9,518 nucleotides of DNA from Bacteroidales bacterium (GCA_024400715.1 JAKSMH010000020.1:1-9518), one strand, 5' to 3'; shown: positions 1 to 6,569, numbered from the stretch's first letter. The notes: a model not told the origin generated them from the letters alone. Translations and numbers: made by a program.

Positions 1-37
1 GGGCGGAGGGGGAGAAAGGAAAAAAAAGGGGGAGGGG
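1..37. other. Purine-only low-complexity edge, probable sequence artefact
   Basis: Of the first 37 bases all but one (C4) are G or A, in runs of G and of A. This is unlike anything else in the window. It lies where coding sequence for membrane helices should continue, and such helices need T-rich codons on this strand. Translated in frame it gives only Gly, Lys, Arg, Glu and Ala. This pattern is typical of unreliable sequence at a contig end. Normal-looking coding sequence resumes at about 38-57. Confidence 0.6.
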
Positions 38-56
38 TATCAAGAAGAAAAAAACC

Positions 57-1289
57 ATGGCATACGCTATTTTCTTTTACATTATCACGATGAGCATTTA
101 CAGCAATTTAATCTACCGTATTGGTTCATCCTTTGCCGAAAGATTTTTATTTGTGCCAACTTTGAGCTTTTGTATCGCCGTGGTTTTTCTTTTATTCAGA
201 TTATTTAAAATTAACGACGAAAACGTAGGATCTACAAAATTGCGTTTCCCCATTATGGTCATCTTGGCTATGATTTTCATACTGTATTCTGTCAGAACGG
301 TAACACGCGCGGCAGAATGGAAAGACCAGTTTACCCTATTCGGTAGTGATGTAAAAAAATCTGACCAAAGTGCCCACATGCGCTTATACTGGGGATTGGC
401 TTTGCGCGATAAGGGCGAAGAATATGCCGATGCCAACATCAAGGAAAAAAACTGGGTAAAAGTACAGGAAAACAACGCACAATACTTAGATTGGACCTGG
501 AAAGCGATTGAACAATTCAAAAAAGGCGTCGAAATTTATCCAAAATATGCAGACTGTTATGAGCAATTAGGACTGCTATATGACAACATCGGCATAAAAA
601 TCAATAATATGACCTATCGCGACACTGCCGAACAATATTATCTGCAATGTCTAAAATTAGTGCCGAACAAAGCCACCGCCAATAGCAATTTAGCCAAAAT
701 TTATTTCGAAAGGGGTGATATTTTAAAGGCCAAGTTTTACTATAAAAATGCCATTTTGTACGATCCCCTATTGTCTGACGGATACTTCAATTTAGGCAGC
801 ACTTACGGCACGTTGGCAATGTACGATTCTTCTTTCTATTATTACCGAAAATGTTTGGATTTGGCACCCAATCGTACAGATGCCGTATTATACATGGGTT
901 TGAACTACTTCAACATAGGCAAAGCCGATTCCGCTCTTGTTTATTACGATAAGGCAATACAAATGGATCCTTACCTTTATTCAAGTTACATATTGAAAAC
1001 CAAAGTGTTGATGTTGACCAATCGGTGGGACGAAGGCGAAGCGGTGATTGACAAGGCCATATCAATGTTCCCTTATCAAGGCGAACTGTACTATTACAAG
1101 GGCTTAGCCAATAAAAACCGTGGGGATTTCAGGGCTGCTTTAAACGATATGAACAAATGCATTCAGTATCAGCAAAATTTCTTGGAAGCTTACCGTGAAA
1201 AAGGCGATTTGTTTAGCCGTTTGGGACAACACGATTCCGCAGGATTCTATTTCAATTTTGTAAGTCAAATTGAAGCACAAATGAAGTAA
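57..1289 (+). CDS. TMTC-like (DUF1736-type) TPR membrane protein, C-terminal part, 5' truncated
   Basis: This is the C-terminal part of a multi-pass membrane protein with a tetratricopeptide tail. Three hydrophobic segments (about residues 1-20, 32-50, 63-80) precede a soluble region. The stretch SNLIYRIGSSFAERFLFVP (17-34) and the following AEWKDQFTLF (86-95) resemble the conserved part of TMTC/DUF1736 proteins, a GT-C glycosyltransferase-like family with C-terminal TPRs. From residue 206 six consecutive 34-residue TPR units can be counted (206, 240, 274, 308, 342, 376), with less regular ones at about 109-202. Family members usually have many more N-terminal membrane helices. The frame stays open upstream of the ATG at 57 to the window edge, so that ATG is probably internal and the gene truncated. 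A role in protein glycosylation is inferred from family only; the TPRs suggest protein partners. No terminator is visible after the stop. Confidence 0.8.
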   Translation: MAYAIFFYIITMSIYSNLIYRIGSSFAERFLFVPTLSFCIAVVFLLFRLFKINDENVGSTKLRFPIMVILAMIFILYSVRTVTRAAEWKDQFTLFGSDVKKSDQSAHMRLYWGLALRDKGEEYADANIKEKNWVKVQENNAQYLDWTWKAIEQFKKGVEIYPKYADCYEQLGLLYDNIGIKINNMTYRDTAEQYYLQCLKLVPNKATANSNLAKIYFERGDILKAKFYYKNAILYDPLLSDGYFNLGSTYGTLAMYDSSFYYYRKCLDLAPNRTDAVLYMGLNYFNIGKADSALVYYDKAIQMDPYLYSSYILKTKVLMLTNRWDEGEAVIDKAISMFPYQGELYYYKGLANKNRGDFRAALNDMNKCIQYQQNFLEAYREKGDLFSRLGQHDSAGFYFNFVSQIEAQMK

Positions 1290-1308
1290 ACAATACAAAA
1301 TATTTTCG

Positions 1309-1316
1309 TATTTTTG
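1309..1316 (+). promoter_or_regulatory. Putative Bacteroidota -7 box for the aminotransferase
   Basis: TATTTTTG matches the Bacteroidota -7 consensus TAnnTTTG in full and sits 42 bases before the aminotransferase ATG, in the 69-base gap after the TPR gene. No convincing TTG -33 element is visible about 20 bases upstream, which lowers confidence. The surrounding 11-mer CGTATTTTTGC recurs on the minus strand before pncC. Confidence 0.5.
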
Positions 1317-1358
1317 CAGACTTTTATTCAACTACAATAACATTAAAGAATTATAATC

Positions 1359-2558
1359 ATGCCAAGAATTTCAACAAAAGGGGAAACAATGCCCTCATCG
1401 CCAATCAGAAAATTAGTTCCATTTTCTGACGAAGCCAAAAAAAGAGGTGTTCACGTATATAACCTCAACATTGGTCAGCCCGATATCGAAACACCGGAAG
1501 GTGCAAGAAACGCGGTGAAGAATTTTGACCAAAAAGTTATTGCGTACAGCCATTCCGCTGGCAATATGTCTTGCCGTGAAAAGCTGTCTCAGTATTACAA
1601 AAGCGTTAATATCAATGTTACACCTGACGAAATCCTGATGACCACCGGCGGTTCGGAAGCGATTCTGTTCGCATTCAACAGTTGCTTAGACTATGGCGAT
1701 GAAGTGATTATTCCAGAACCTTTCTATGCCAACTATAATGGTTTCGCATTGACTTGCGGCGTGAAGGTAAAACCCATTATGTCCACCATCAATGATGGTT
1801 TTGCTTTGCCATCTATCGAAGAATTTGAAAAAATCATCACTCCGAAGACCAAGGCCATTATGATTTGCAACCCTAACAATCCTACGGGTTATCTTTATTC
1901 AAAAGAAGAAATTCTGAAATTGGCTGAAATCGTTAAAAAGCACGATTTATTCTTGTTTGCTGACGAAGTCTATAGAGAATTCTGCTACGACGGCATCAAG
2001 CATTTTTCAGTGATGGAAGTTCCTGAAACTGCACAAAATGTTGTTTTATTAGACTCTGTATCAAAACGTTATAGTGCTTGTGGTGTTCGTATCGGTGCTT
2101 TTATCACGCATAATAAAGACGTTTACGCTACCGCTATGAAATTCGCCCAGGCCCGTTTGAGTCCTCCAACTTACGGTCAAGTGCTGACAGAAGCCGCCGT
2201 TGATACCCCACAAGAATATTTTGATGCCGTTATCAACGATTATGTGGCACGCCGCAACACCGTTGTGGACGCCATCAACGCCATGCCAGGCTGCCTTTGC
2301 CCAAAACCCAAATGCGCATTCTACGCAGTTGCCCGTCTGCCTATCGACAATTCGGACAAGTTCTGCCGTTGGTTACTCGAAGACTTCAATTTGAATGGCA
2401 AGACCGTGATGTTGGCACCCGCCACCGGTTTCTATTCAACCAAAGGCAAAGGCACTGACGAAGTTCGTATCAGCTATTGCTTAAAAGTTGATGACTTGAA
2501 AGAAGCTATGAAGTGCCTTGAAGCAGCCCTGAAGGTTTATCCAGGCCGCACCATTTAA
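1359..2558 (+). CDS. PLP-dependent class I/II aminotransferase (aspartate aminotransferase-like)
   Basis: The 399-residue length and motifs are those of fold-type I aminotransferases, which move an amino group between an amino acid and a 2-oxoacid in the cytoplasm. Visible landmarks: NIGQPD (37-42), the Tyr-Ser...Gly-Asn...Arg-Glu segment at 63-75, NPNNPTG (171-177), ADEVY (201-205) with the Asp that contacts the pyridine nitrogen, the PLP lysine K236 in SVSKRYSACGVRIG (233-246), and the carboxylate-binding Arg in VRISY (369-373). The SVSKRYSACG form of the lysine motif, instead of the common SLSK...GWR, is in my recollection typical of a Bacteroidota subfamily annotated as aspartate aminotransferase. 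The exact substrate cannot be read from the sequence. Start at 1359 is preferred to the internal Met at residue 11 because the N-terminal PRIS...GETMPSSPIRKL fits that subfamily. A TAnnTTTG box lies upstream and a strong hairpin downstream, so it is probably monocistronic. Confidence 0.93.
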   Translation: MPRISTKGETMPSSPIRKLVPFSDEAKKRGVHVYNLNIGQPDIETPEGARNAVKNFDQKVIAYSHSAGNMSCREKLSQYYKSVNINVTPDEILMTTGGSEAILFAFNSCLDYGDEVIIPEPFYANYNGFALTCGVKVKPIMSTINDGFALPSIEEFEKIITPKTKAIMICNPNNPTGYLYSKEEILKLAEIVKKHDLFLFADEVYREFCYDGIKHFSVMEVPETAQNVVLLDSVSKRYSACGVRIGAFITHNKDVYATAMKFAQARLSPPTYGQVLTEAAVDTPQEYFDAVINDYVARRNTVVDAINAMPGCLCPKPKCAFYAVARLPIDNSDKFCRWLLEDFNLNGKTVMLAPATGFYSTKGKGTDEVRISYCLKVDDLKEAMKCLEAALKVYPGRTI

Positions 2559-2586
2559 TTGTAAGTTATTTTACAAAAATATGATG

Positions 2587-2613
2587 TAAGGGCGAAAATA
2601 ATTTTCGCCCTTA
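2587..2613 (+). terminator. Strong hairpin terminator after the aminotransferase
   Basis: TAAGGGCGAAAAT (2587-2599) and ATTTTCGCCCTTA (2601-2613) form a perfect 13-bp inverted repeat around one central base, so the real loop will be a few A/T bases. The sequence TATTTT follows. It sits 28 bases after the aminotransferase stop and fits an intrinsic terminator. It ends only 19 bases before the next ATG (2633), so it could also affect expression of the downstream pair. Confidence 0.8.
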
Positions 2614-2632
2614 TATTTTAAAATGTCAATCT

Positions 2633-3193
2633 ATGATTATCATTGGAATTACCGGAACATTGGGAGCTGGAAAAGGAACTATTGTTGATTACTTGGTTCA
2701 AAAAAAACAATTCGTTCACTTTTCCGTTCGTAATTACCTCATCGAAGAGGCAAAACGCCGCAATATGGCTATCAACCGCGACACCTTCGTGGTGCTTGCC
2801 AATAGTTTAAGAGCAACCCATTCGCCGTCGTTCATTACTGACGAATTGTATAAACAGGCACTCGAAACTGGGAAAAACGCGATTATTGAGAGCGTTAGAA
2901 CTCCTGGAGAGATTGTATCTCTTCGCAAAAACAGCAATTTCATCCTCTTTGCCGTGGATGCCGACCCAAAAATTCGGTACGAACGCATCGTAATGCGTAA
3001 TTCCGAAACAGATCACGTAAATTTTGATACTTTTATCGAAAATGAACAACGTGAAATGATTTCAGACGACCCCAACAAGCAAAATCTTTCCAAATGTATG
3101 GCAATGGCCGATTACACCTTGCAAAACAATGGCGACTTTGACGCTTTATACAGACAAATTGACAACATCATCAAAAATATCAATCATGAATAA
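2633..3193 (+). CDS. P-loop nucleotide-kinase-like ATPase (AAA_17/UPF0200-like), partner of dCMP deaminase
   Basis: This 186-residue cytoplasmic protein has the plan of a small NMP-kinase-like P-loop enzyme. Walker A is GTLGAGKGT (8-16) right at the N-terminus. FVHFSVRNYLIEEAKRR (27-43) corresponds to the substrate-binding helix of NMP kinases, ESVRTPGE (86-93) to the region after strand 3, and ADPKIRYERIVMR (110-122) to a LID-like Arg-rich segment. The motif order resembles dephospho-CoA-kinase-like/UPF0200 proteins and AAA_17 entries. Its stop codon lies inside the start of the dCMP deaminase gene (overlap ATGAATAA), so the two are probably translationally coupled and functionally linked. 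Phosphorylation of a (deoxy)nucleotide is a reasonable inference; the substrate is unknown. No clear promoter lies between the preceding hairpin and the ATG. The best match is TATATTTT at 2612-2619, seven of eight bases. Confidence 0.8.
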   Translation: MIIIGITGTLGAGKGTIVDYLVQKKQFVHFSVRNYLIEEAKRRNMAINRDTFVVLANSLRATHSPSFITDELYKQALETGKNAIIESVRTPGEIVSLRKNSNFILFAVDADPKIRYERIVMRNSETDHVNFDTFIENEQREMISDDPNKQNLSKCMAMADYTLQNNGDFDALYRQIDNIIKNINHE

Positions 3194-3686
3194 CGAAAAC
3201 AATACGACATACCATCGCCCCTCCTGGGACGAATACTTTATGGAAATCGCCAACACGGTAAGTAAACGAGCCACTTGCGACCGCGGCCGAAGCGGTTGCG
3301 TCATTGTTCGCGACCGACAAATCCTTGTCACGGGATATGTGGGTTCTCCCAAAGGCCTGCCACACTGCGATGAAGTGGGTCATCAATTTAAACGAATGGT
3401 TCACGAAGACGGAACCATCACCGAGCATTGTGTTCGTACGGTTCATGCGGAGCAAAATGCCATCTGTCAGGCGGCCAAGTTAGGCATTTCCTTGCAGGGA
3501 AGCACGCTTTATTGCCGTATGACACCTTGTCGCGTCTGTGCAATGCTAATCATCAATTGTGGCATTGAACGCGTGGTATGCGAAAAAAAATACCATGCTG
3601 GCGCAGAATCCGAAGAAATGTTCAAAATAGCGGGCGTAAAACTGGAATTTTTCTCCGAGGAAGTCATTAAATATGATAGACAATAA
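3186..3686 (+). CDS. dCMP deaminase (zinc-dependent deoxycytidylate deaminase, ComEB-like)
   Basis: dCMP deaminase converts dCMP to dUMP, the substrate of thymidylate synthase. The catalytic zinc site is intact: HAE at 87-89 within VHAEQNAI and PCRVC at 114-118. The upstream segment carries C31, SGCVIVRD (37-43) and GSPKGLPHCDEVGHQ (53-67), as in canonical dCMP deaminases, where such Cys/His residues can bind a second, structural zinc. A longer reading from an ATG at 3129 would add 19 residues that merely translate the end of the preceding gene. The ATG at 3186 overlaps that gene's stop by 8 nt and gives a 166-residue protein of normal family length (N-terminus MNNENNTTYHRPSWDEYF), so I chose it. 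A bidirectional hairpin follows the stop directly. A Tdk gene lies about 2.9 kb downstream on the same strand. The function call is strong; a defence role is only speculative. Confidence 0.95.
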   Translation: MNNENNTTYHRPSWDEYFMEIANTVSKRATCDRGRSGCVIVRDRQILVTGYVGSPKGLPHCDEVGHQFKRMVHEDGTITEHCVRTVHAEQNAICQAAKLGISLQGSTLYCRMTPCRVCAMLIINCGIERVVCEKKYHAGAESEEMFKIAGVKLEFFSEEVIKYDRQ

Positions 3687-3688
3687 TA

Positions 3689-3720
3689 AAAAAAAGAGGG
3701 GCATTCACCCCTCTTTTTTT
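3689..3720. terminator. Bidirectional intrinsic terminator between convergent genes
   Basis: Seven A plus GAGGGG (3689-3701) pairs with CCCCTC plus seven T (3708-3720) around the 6-base loop CATTCA. The stem is 13 bp with a GC core and gives a U-tract in either direction. It starts two bases after the dCMP deaminase stop and ends 17 bases before the minus-strand lipoprotein stop, so it can end transcription of both convergent units. Confidence 0.92.
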
Positions 3721-3737
3721 ATTATCCAAATTGAATA

Positions 3738-3983
3738 TTATTTACACTTATATTCCACAGCAACTTCCTTACCCTCCGTCACCATTGAATAACCCAGGTA
3801 TTTGGGTTCTGACATAGATTCACAAACGGATTTTTCAAAAAATCTTGTGCTACCATTATCATAAGTTTCAACCAAAACCTTTACGCCATCTTCATAGCGA
3901 GTGCAATTGCATTTCTTGGCACAAGAAGTTATAACAAGGGCAGAAACCGTAATAATGACAATGATTCCTAATATTCTTTTCAT
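3738..3983 (-). CDS. Small Cys-rich putative lipoprotein, unknown function
   Basis: An 81-residue protein that I do not recognise. It begins MKR followed by a hydrophobic stretch (4-19), then ITSC (18-21), which fits the lipobox pattern with C21 as the lipidated cysteine. It is therefore probably exported and membrane-anchored. The mature part has four more cysteines: C25 and C27 in CNC directly after the anchor, C54, and C80 as penultimate residue. They could form two disulfides or bind a metal. The rest is polar and Tyr/Glu/Lys-rich, with no known domain seen. Its start lies 12 bases after the stop of the secreted cysteine peptidase on the same strand, so the two are probably co-transcribed, and both products leave the cytoplasm. 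A partner or inhibitor role for the peptidase is possible but unsupported by motif. The unit ends at the bidirectional hairpin downstream. Confidence 0.75.
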   Translation of the reverse strand: MKRILGIIVIITVSALVITSCAKKCNCTRYEDGVKVLVETYDNGSTRFFEKSVCESMSEPKYLGYSMVTEGKEVAVEYKCK

Positions 3984-3995
3984 AACAAGTCATTA

Positions 3996-5225
3996 TTATT
4001 TGATACCTAATTTCTTCTTGATATCCTTTGGAATAGCATCTTTGTGAACAACGATATTCATCGTTTTATATCTCACAAATGCCTTGCTGGCATAGAACAT
4101 ACCATCATATTTGTAAACTTTGCCCCAACTGTTCTTGACCATATAATATTCATTGCCGGCTTGATCTTTGGCCTTACCATAAATCAACATACCGTGATCA
4201 TCGGTGGTTTCCCAATTATCGAAAGCCACTTGACGTTCCTCCTGGCTAACCCAGCGTTGAGGAGTTGGATGTTCGTATGCTTCCTTGGCACGGTCGGTTT
4301 TGCTCAAACCAGTCCAATGAGCCATATCACTGCCACCATTGTCGCTGCTGGCATCAAGGTCAGGCAATACGCAGAAACCTTCGCGAATGCCCTTGCGGAA
4401 ACCGTCTTCACTTACATCTGCGCCCCAAGCAATGGTATAACCATTGTCAATGGCATTGTCAAAAATCTGCATAAATTCATCCAATGGAACATTATAGCAT
4501 TGTGACCAACGCCAGTTGTCTTGGATTTCCAAAACGAATTTTTCGTAGAAAGGATGATGAGTATAAGAAGTGATGGAAATATAATCATCAGCATTCAATC
4601 CCAATGACTGGTAGAATGACATAGGAGTGTAGGTAACGCCATTGTAAACGAAATTTTCTGGACATTTTCCCAAATAAATATCGTGAACGGCCTTGACAGA
4701 TTTTTCCCACAACATTTCCTTGTCCTTGTTGGTCTGCAATGATTTGTGATCACCCTTGGCAATAGCTTTAACGATAGCTTCGCTAATGGCCGAAAGTTCA
4801 CCGTGTTTGGACAAACTGTCACCATACATAGCACCTGGACGCATTTCGGATTCGGGAACCAAACCAAAAGTCTTCATTCCATAAATTACATCATAGAAAG
4901 AACCACCCTGAGAGAAAGAAACATCTCCGTGTGTACGAACAGCGGCTTTTGCACGATCCATATAAGTGTTGTGAACAATATACATTTCGGAAAAGTCATA
5001 TTCTCCTTTGCTCATACGCAAAAGTTCGGCTTCAATAAAACCTAAACCAGAATAACACCAGCAAGTACCGGCACGTGCCTGATCCTTAACGGAAGTGATG
5101 GGAAGTTCTTTTACATTGGTGAAGACATAGCCTTCTTTTTCGGCTTTTTCTTCTTTTTCCTGTGCCATAACTACTCCACTACAAAAGAGAATAGCAATAA
5201 GCAATAAAGACGTTAATTTTTTCAT
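3996..5225 (-). CDS. Secreted C1-family cysteine peptidase (bleomycin hydrolase/aminopeptidase C-like)
   Basis: A 409-residue papain-fold peptidase with a signal peptide: MKK, a hydrophobic core, and a likely cut after VVMA (residue 21), followed by an acidic-basic EKEEKAEKE segment. The catalytic set is complete. Q49 is in VKDQARAGTCW as the oxyanion-hole Gln, C55 before W56 is the nucleophile, H344 is in TTDDHGMLIYG, and N365 is in VKNSWG. The ordering and the long insertion between Cys and His match the C1B branch (bleomycin hydrolase, PepC). Those enzymes are normally cytoplasmic aminopeptidases of about 450 residues, whereas this one is exported and has a short C-terminus (VVHKDAIPKDIKKKLGIK), so its specificity may differ. 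Periplasmic or surface peptide trimming is the inference. It lies 30 bases after the P/K/E-linker gene and 12 bases before the lipoprotein gene, on one strand. No promoter box was found in the 30-base gap. Confidence 0.92.
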   Translation of the reverse strand: MKKLTSLLLIAILFCSGVVMAQEKEEKAEKEGYVFTNVKELPITSVKDQARAGTCWCYSGLGFIEAELLRMSKGEYDFSEMYIVHNTYMDRAKAAVRTHGDVSFSQGGSFYDVIYGMKTFGLVPESEMRPGAMYGDSLSKHGELSAISEAIVKAIAKGDHKSLQTNKDKEMLWEKSVKAVHDIYLGKCPENFVYNGVTYTPMSFYQSLGLNADDYISITSYTHHPFYEKFVLEIQDNWRWSQCYNVPLDEFMQIFDNAIDNGYTIAWGADVSEDGFRKGIREGFCVLPDLDASSDNGGSDMAHWTGLSKTDRAKEAYEHPTPQRWVSQEERQVAFDNWETTDDHGMLIYGKAKDQAGNEYYMVKNSWGKVYKYDGMFYASKAFVRYKTMNIVVHKDAIPKDIKKKLGIK

Positions 5226-5255
5226 TTGATTTTTTTGATTAATATTTACTATGAA

Positions 5256-6464
5256 TTAAAATTTTCTTCTTACCAAATCACAAAGCGATAAATACGCAGA
5301 CGAGGTCGAATCCCAGAAATATTGCTTCTTCAAACCCTCCATAATGTCAAAGGCTTCTTCAATATCCTTGCAATTGTTCAAGGTTTGAATGGCACGACTG
5401 AATTCCTCACTTTTATTTTTAAACAACTCCCTAATAAACAAGAATTTATCATTAATTGTCATCGCCTTGGTCAAATCCACCACCTTTTTCTGCTGGAATT
5501 TGTCGCCAAGTGAATTTTCCCTTTTCTGTTCATTAAACAAGTCATTGAGGGAACGCTGCTGAGGTTTTTCGGCAACGGGTTCCTGCTGTGCTTCGGGAAA
5601 TAAAGTATCGGCAACTTGTTTTGCCGGATTCTGCGTACTGGCAGCAGGTTCCACCACTTTTGCGACAACCACTTCGGGAACATCCGGCTTCATTACGGGT
5701 TTTTCGGCTTCCTTTGGCGCTGGTTTCCCCGTTACTTCTTCCATTTTCTTAGTCGGTGGAGTAACGACTTTTATTTCGGGTTGAGGTGCTGGCTTAATTT
5801 CAGGAATCGTTGACTTAACCTCAGGTTTTGATACGGTGGGTTTAGGTTCCTGCACAGATGGCTTTGGTTCTGGCTTCGCTACCTCTTCAAGCTTGGGTTT
5901 AATTTCAGAAATTTCAATTTTCGGTTCAACAACCGCAACTTTGGGCGTATCAACCACAGCAGGTTTAACCTCGGGTTTCGTTTCCTGTTTGGTTTCCGTT
6001 TTTACCATCGGCCGGCTTTTTGTTTCCACTTTGGGTTGCGTGTTGAGAAATTGCAGAATATCGGAATCCATTTCATCAAAATCTTCCATCTTTGTTTGCT
6101 CATTCTGCACGGGAAGTTTTTCTTCCACAGGAATTTCCTCTTTATGGAAAACTTCGGCTGTCGTTTCCACTTTCTTTTCAGTATTAGATTTTTCCTTGGT
6201 AACCGATATGGGCTGAGACGGTTGAACGGGTGTTGTCGAAGGTTGAGGTTTCTCGACTTTTTTCCCCGATTCTGACTTAGTATTGTTTTCTTGTTTTGGT
6301 ACGGATGGCAGGCTACTCACCTGATTGCGCAAAATCAGCAAATAGGCATCGCGAAGATTTTGAAGTACAATATCCTTTTCAATTTGAGAAAAATCAGTCT
6401 TACTATTCTTGATAAGCGTAAGATTATCAATGATTTGATTTAATAATTCGTCCTTATTCTGCAT
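5256..6464 (-). CDS. Hypothetical protein with long Pro/Lys/Glu/Val linker and conserved helical C-terminal domain
   Basis: A 402-residue protein with three parts. Residues 1-50 (MQNKDELLNQIIDNLTLI...) look helical. Residues about 52-300 are a low-complexity linker rich in P, K, E and V, with many short KPEVKP/EPKPS-type units (densest at 144-260) and one acidic-hydrophobic island, EDFDEMDSDILQFLN (127-141). Residues about 304-402 form a compact helical domain starting SLNDLFNEQK and containing LTKAMTINDKFLFIRELFKN (331-350) and FWDSTSSAYLSLCDLVRRKF. I recall similar C-terminal 'NDKFLFIRELF' domains in uncharacterised Bacteroidota proteins. There is no signal peptide or membrane segment, so it is probably cytoplasmic. 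The architecture suggests a flexible tether between two binding modules. It heads the minus-strand unit with the cysteine peptidase and lipoprotein and is divergent from tdk. The function is unknown. Confidence 0.85.
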   Translation of the reverse strand: MQNKDELLNQIIDNLTLIKNSKTDFSQIEKDIVLQNLRDAYLLILRNQVSSLPSVPKQENNTKSESGKKVEKPQPSTTPVQPSQPISVTKEKSNTEKKVETTAEVFHKEEIPVEEKLPVQNEQTKMEDFDEMDSDILQFLNTQPKVETKSRPMVKTETKQETKPEVKPAVVDTPKVAVVEPKIEISEIKPKLEEVAKPEPKPSVQEPKPTVSKPEVKSTIPEIKPAPQPEIKVVTPPTKKMEEVTGKPAPKEAEKPVMKPDVPEVVVAKVVEPAASTQNPAKQVADTLFPEAQQEPVAEKPQQRSLNDLFNEQKRENSLGDKFQQKKVVDLTKAMTINDKFLFIRELFKNKSEEFSRAIQTLNNCKDIEEAFDIMEGLKKQYFWDSTSSAYLSLCDLVRRKF

Positions 6465-6475
6465 AATAAAAAACT

Positions 6476-6485
6476 TCTTCGAAGA
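6476..6485. promoter_or_regulatory. 10-bp perfect palindrome in the divergent intergenic region
   Basis: TCTTCGAAGA is a perfect 10-base palindrome located 11 bases before the ATG of the minus-strand linker-protein gene and roughly where the -33 region of the tdk promoter would fall. It could be an operator, but a short palindrome in AT-rich DNA can occur by chance. Confidence 0.2.
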
Positions 6486-6503
6486 TTAATCCCGATAATT
6501 TAT

Positions 6504-6511
6504 TAATTTTG
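6504..6511 (+). promoter_or_regulatory. Putative -7 box for tdk
   Basis: TAATTTTG matches TAnnTTTG in full. Transcription would begin at about 6517-6520, after the ATG at 6516, which supports the later start codon at 6570 and a leader of about 50 bases. A weak TTCG at 6478-6481 is the only -33 candidate. Confidence 0.5.
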
Positions 6512-6569
6512 CCATTTGAAAAAGCGTTCAAAAATACAAAAATATTCAATTCAAACAAGACAAAAAAAA

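Noticed and set aside
2587..2613. Hairpin as a small regulatory RNA analogous to the one encoded near dcdV
   Set aside because: Position, GC core and following T-rich tract fit a terminator for the aminotransferase; the gap is too short for an independent sRNA gene with promoter.
3129..3185. Upstream in-frame ATG extending the dCMP deaminase by 19 residues
   Set aside because: The extension lies wholly inside the kinase coding sequence and is not deaminase-like; the ATG at 3186 gives a typical N-terminus and the coupled overlap.
4044..4505. 153-codon open frame on the plus strand opposite the cysteine peptidase
   Set aside because: The minus-strand peptidase has all catalytic motifs across this stretch; the plus frame has no recognisable feature and is a shadow.
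5690..6010. Possible tandem DNA repeat or minisatellite in the linker region
   Set aside because: The similarity is in short P/K/E codon patterns, not in a repeated DNA unit of constant length.
5836..6216. 126-codon open frame on the plus strand opposite the linker protein
   Set aside because: It is the antisense reading of the P/K/E-rich repeats, giving Ser/Gly/Phe-rich low-complexity protein with no domain and no promoter.
6516..6569. Upstream in-frame ATG extending Tdk by 18 residues
   Set aside because: It falls at or before the predicted transcription start and adds Lys/Gln-rich residues atypical of Tdk.
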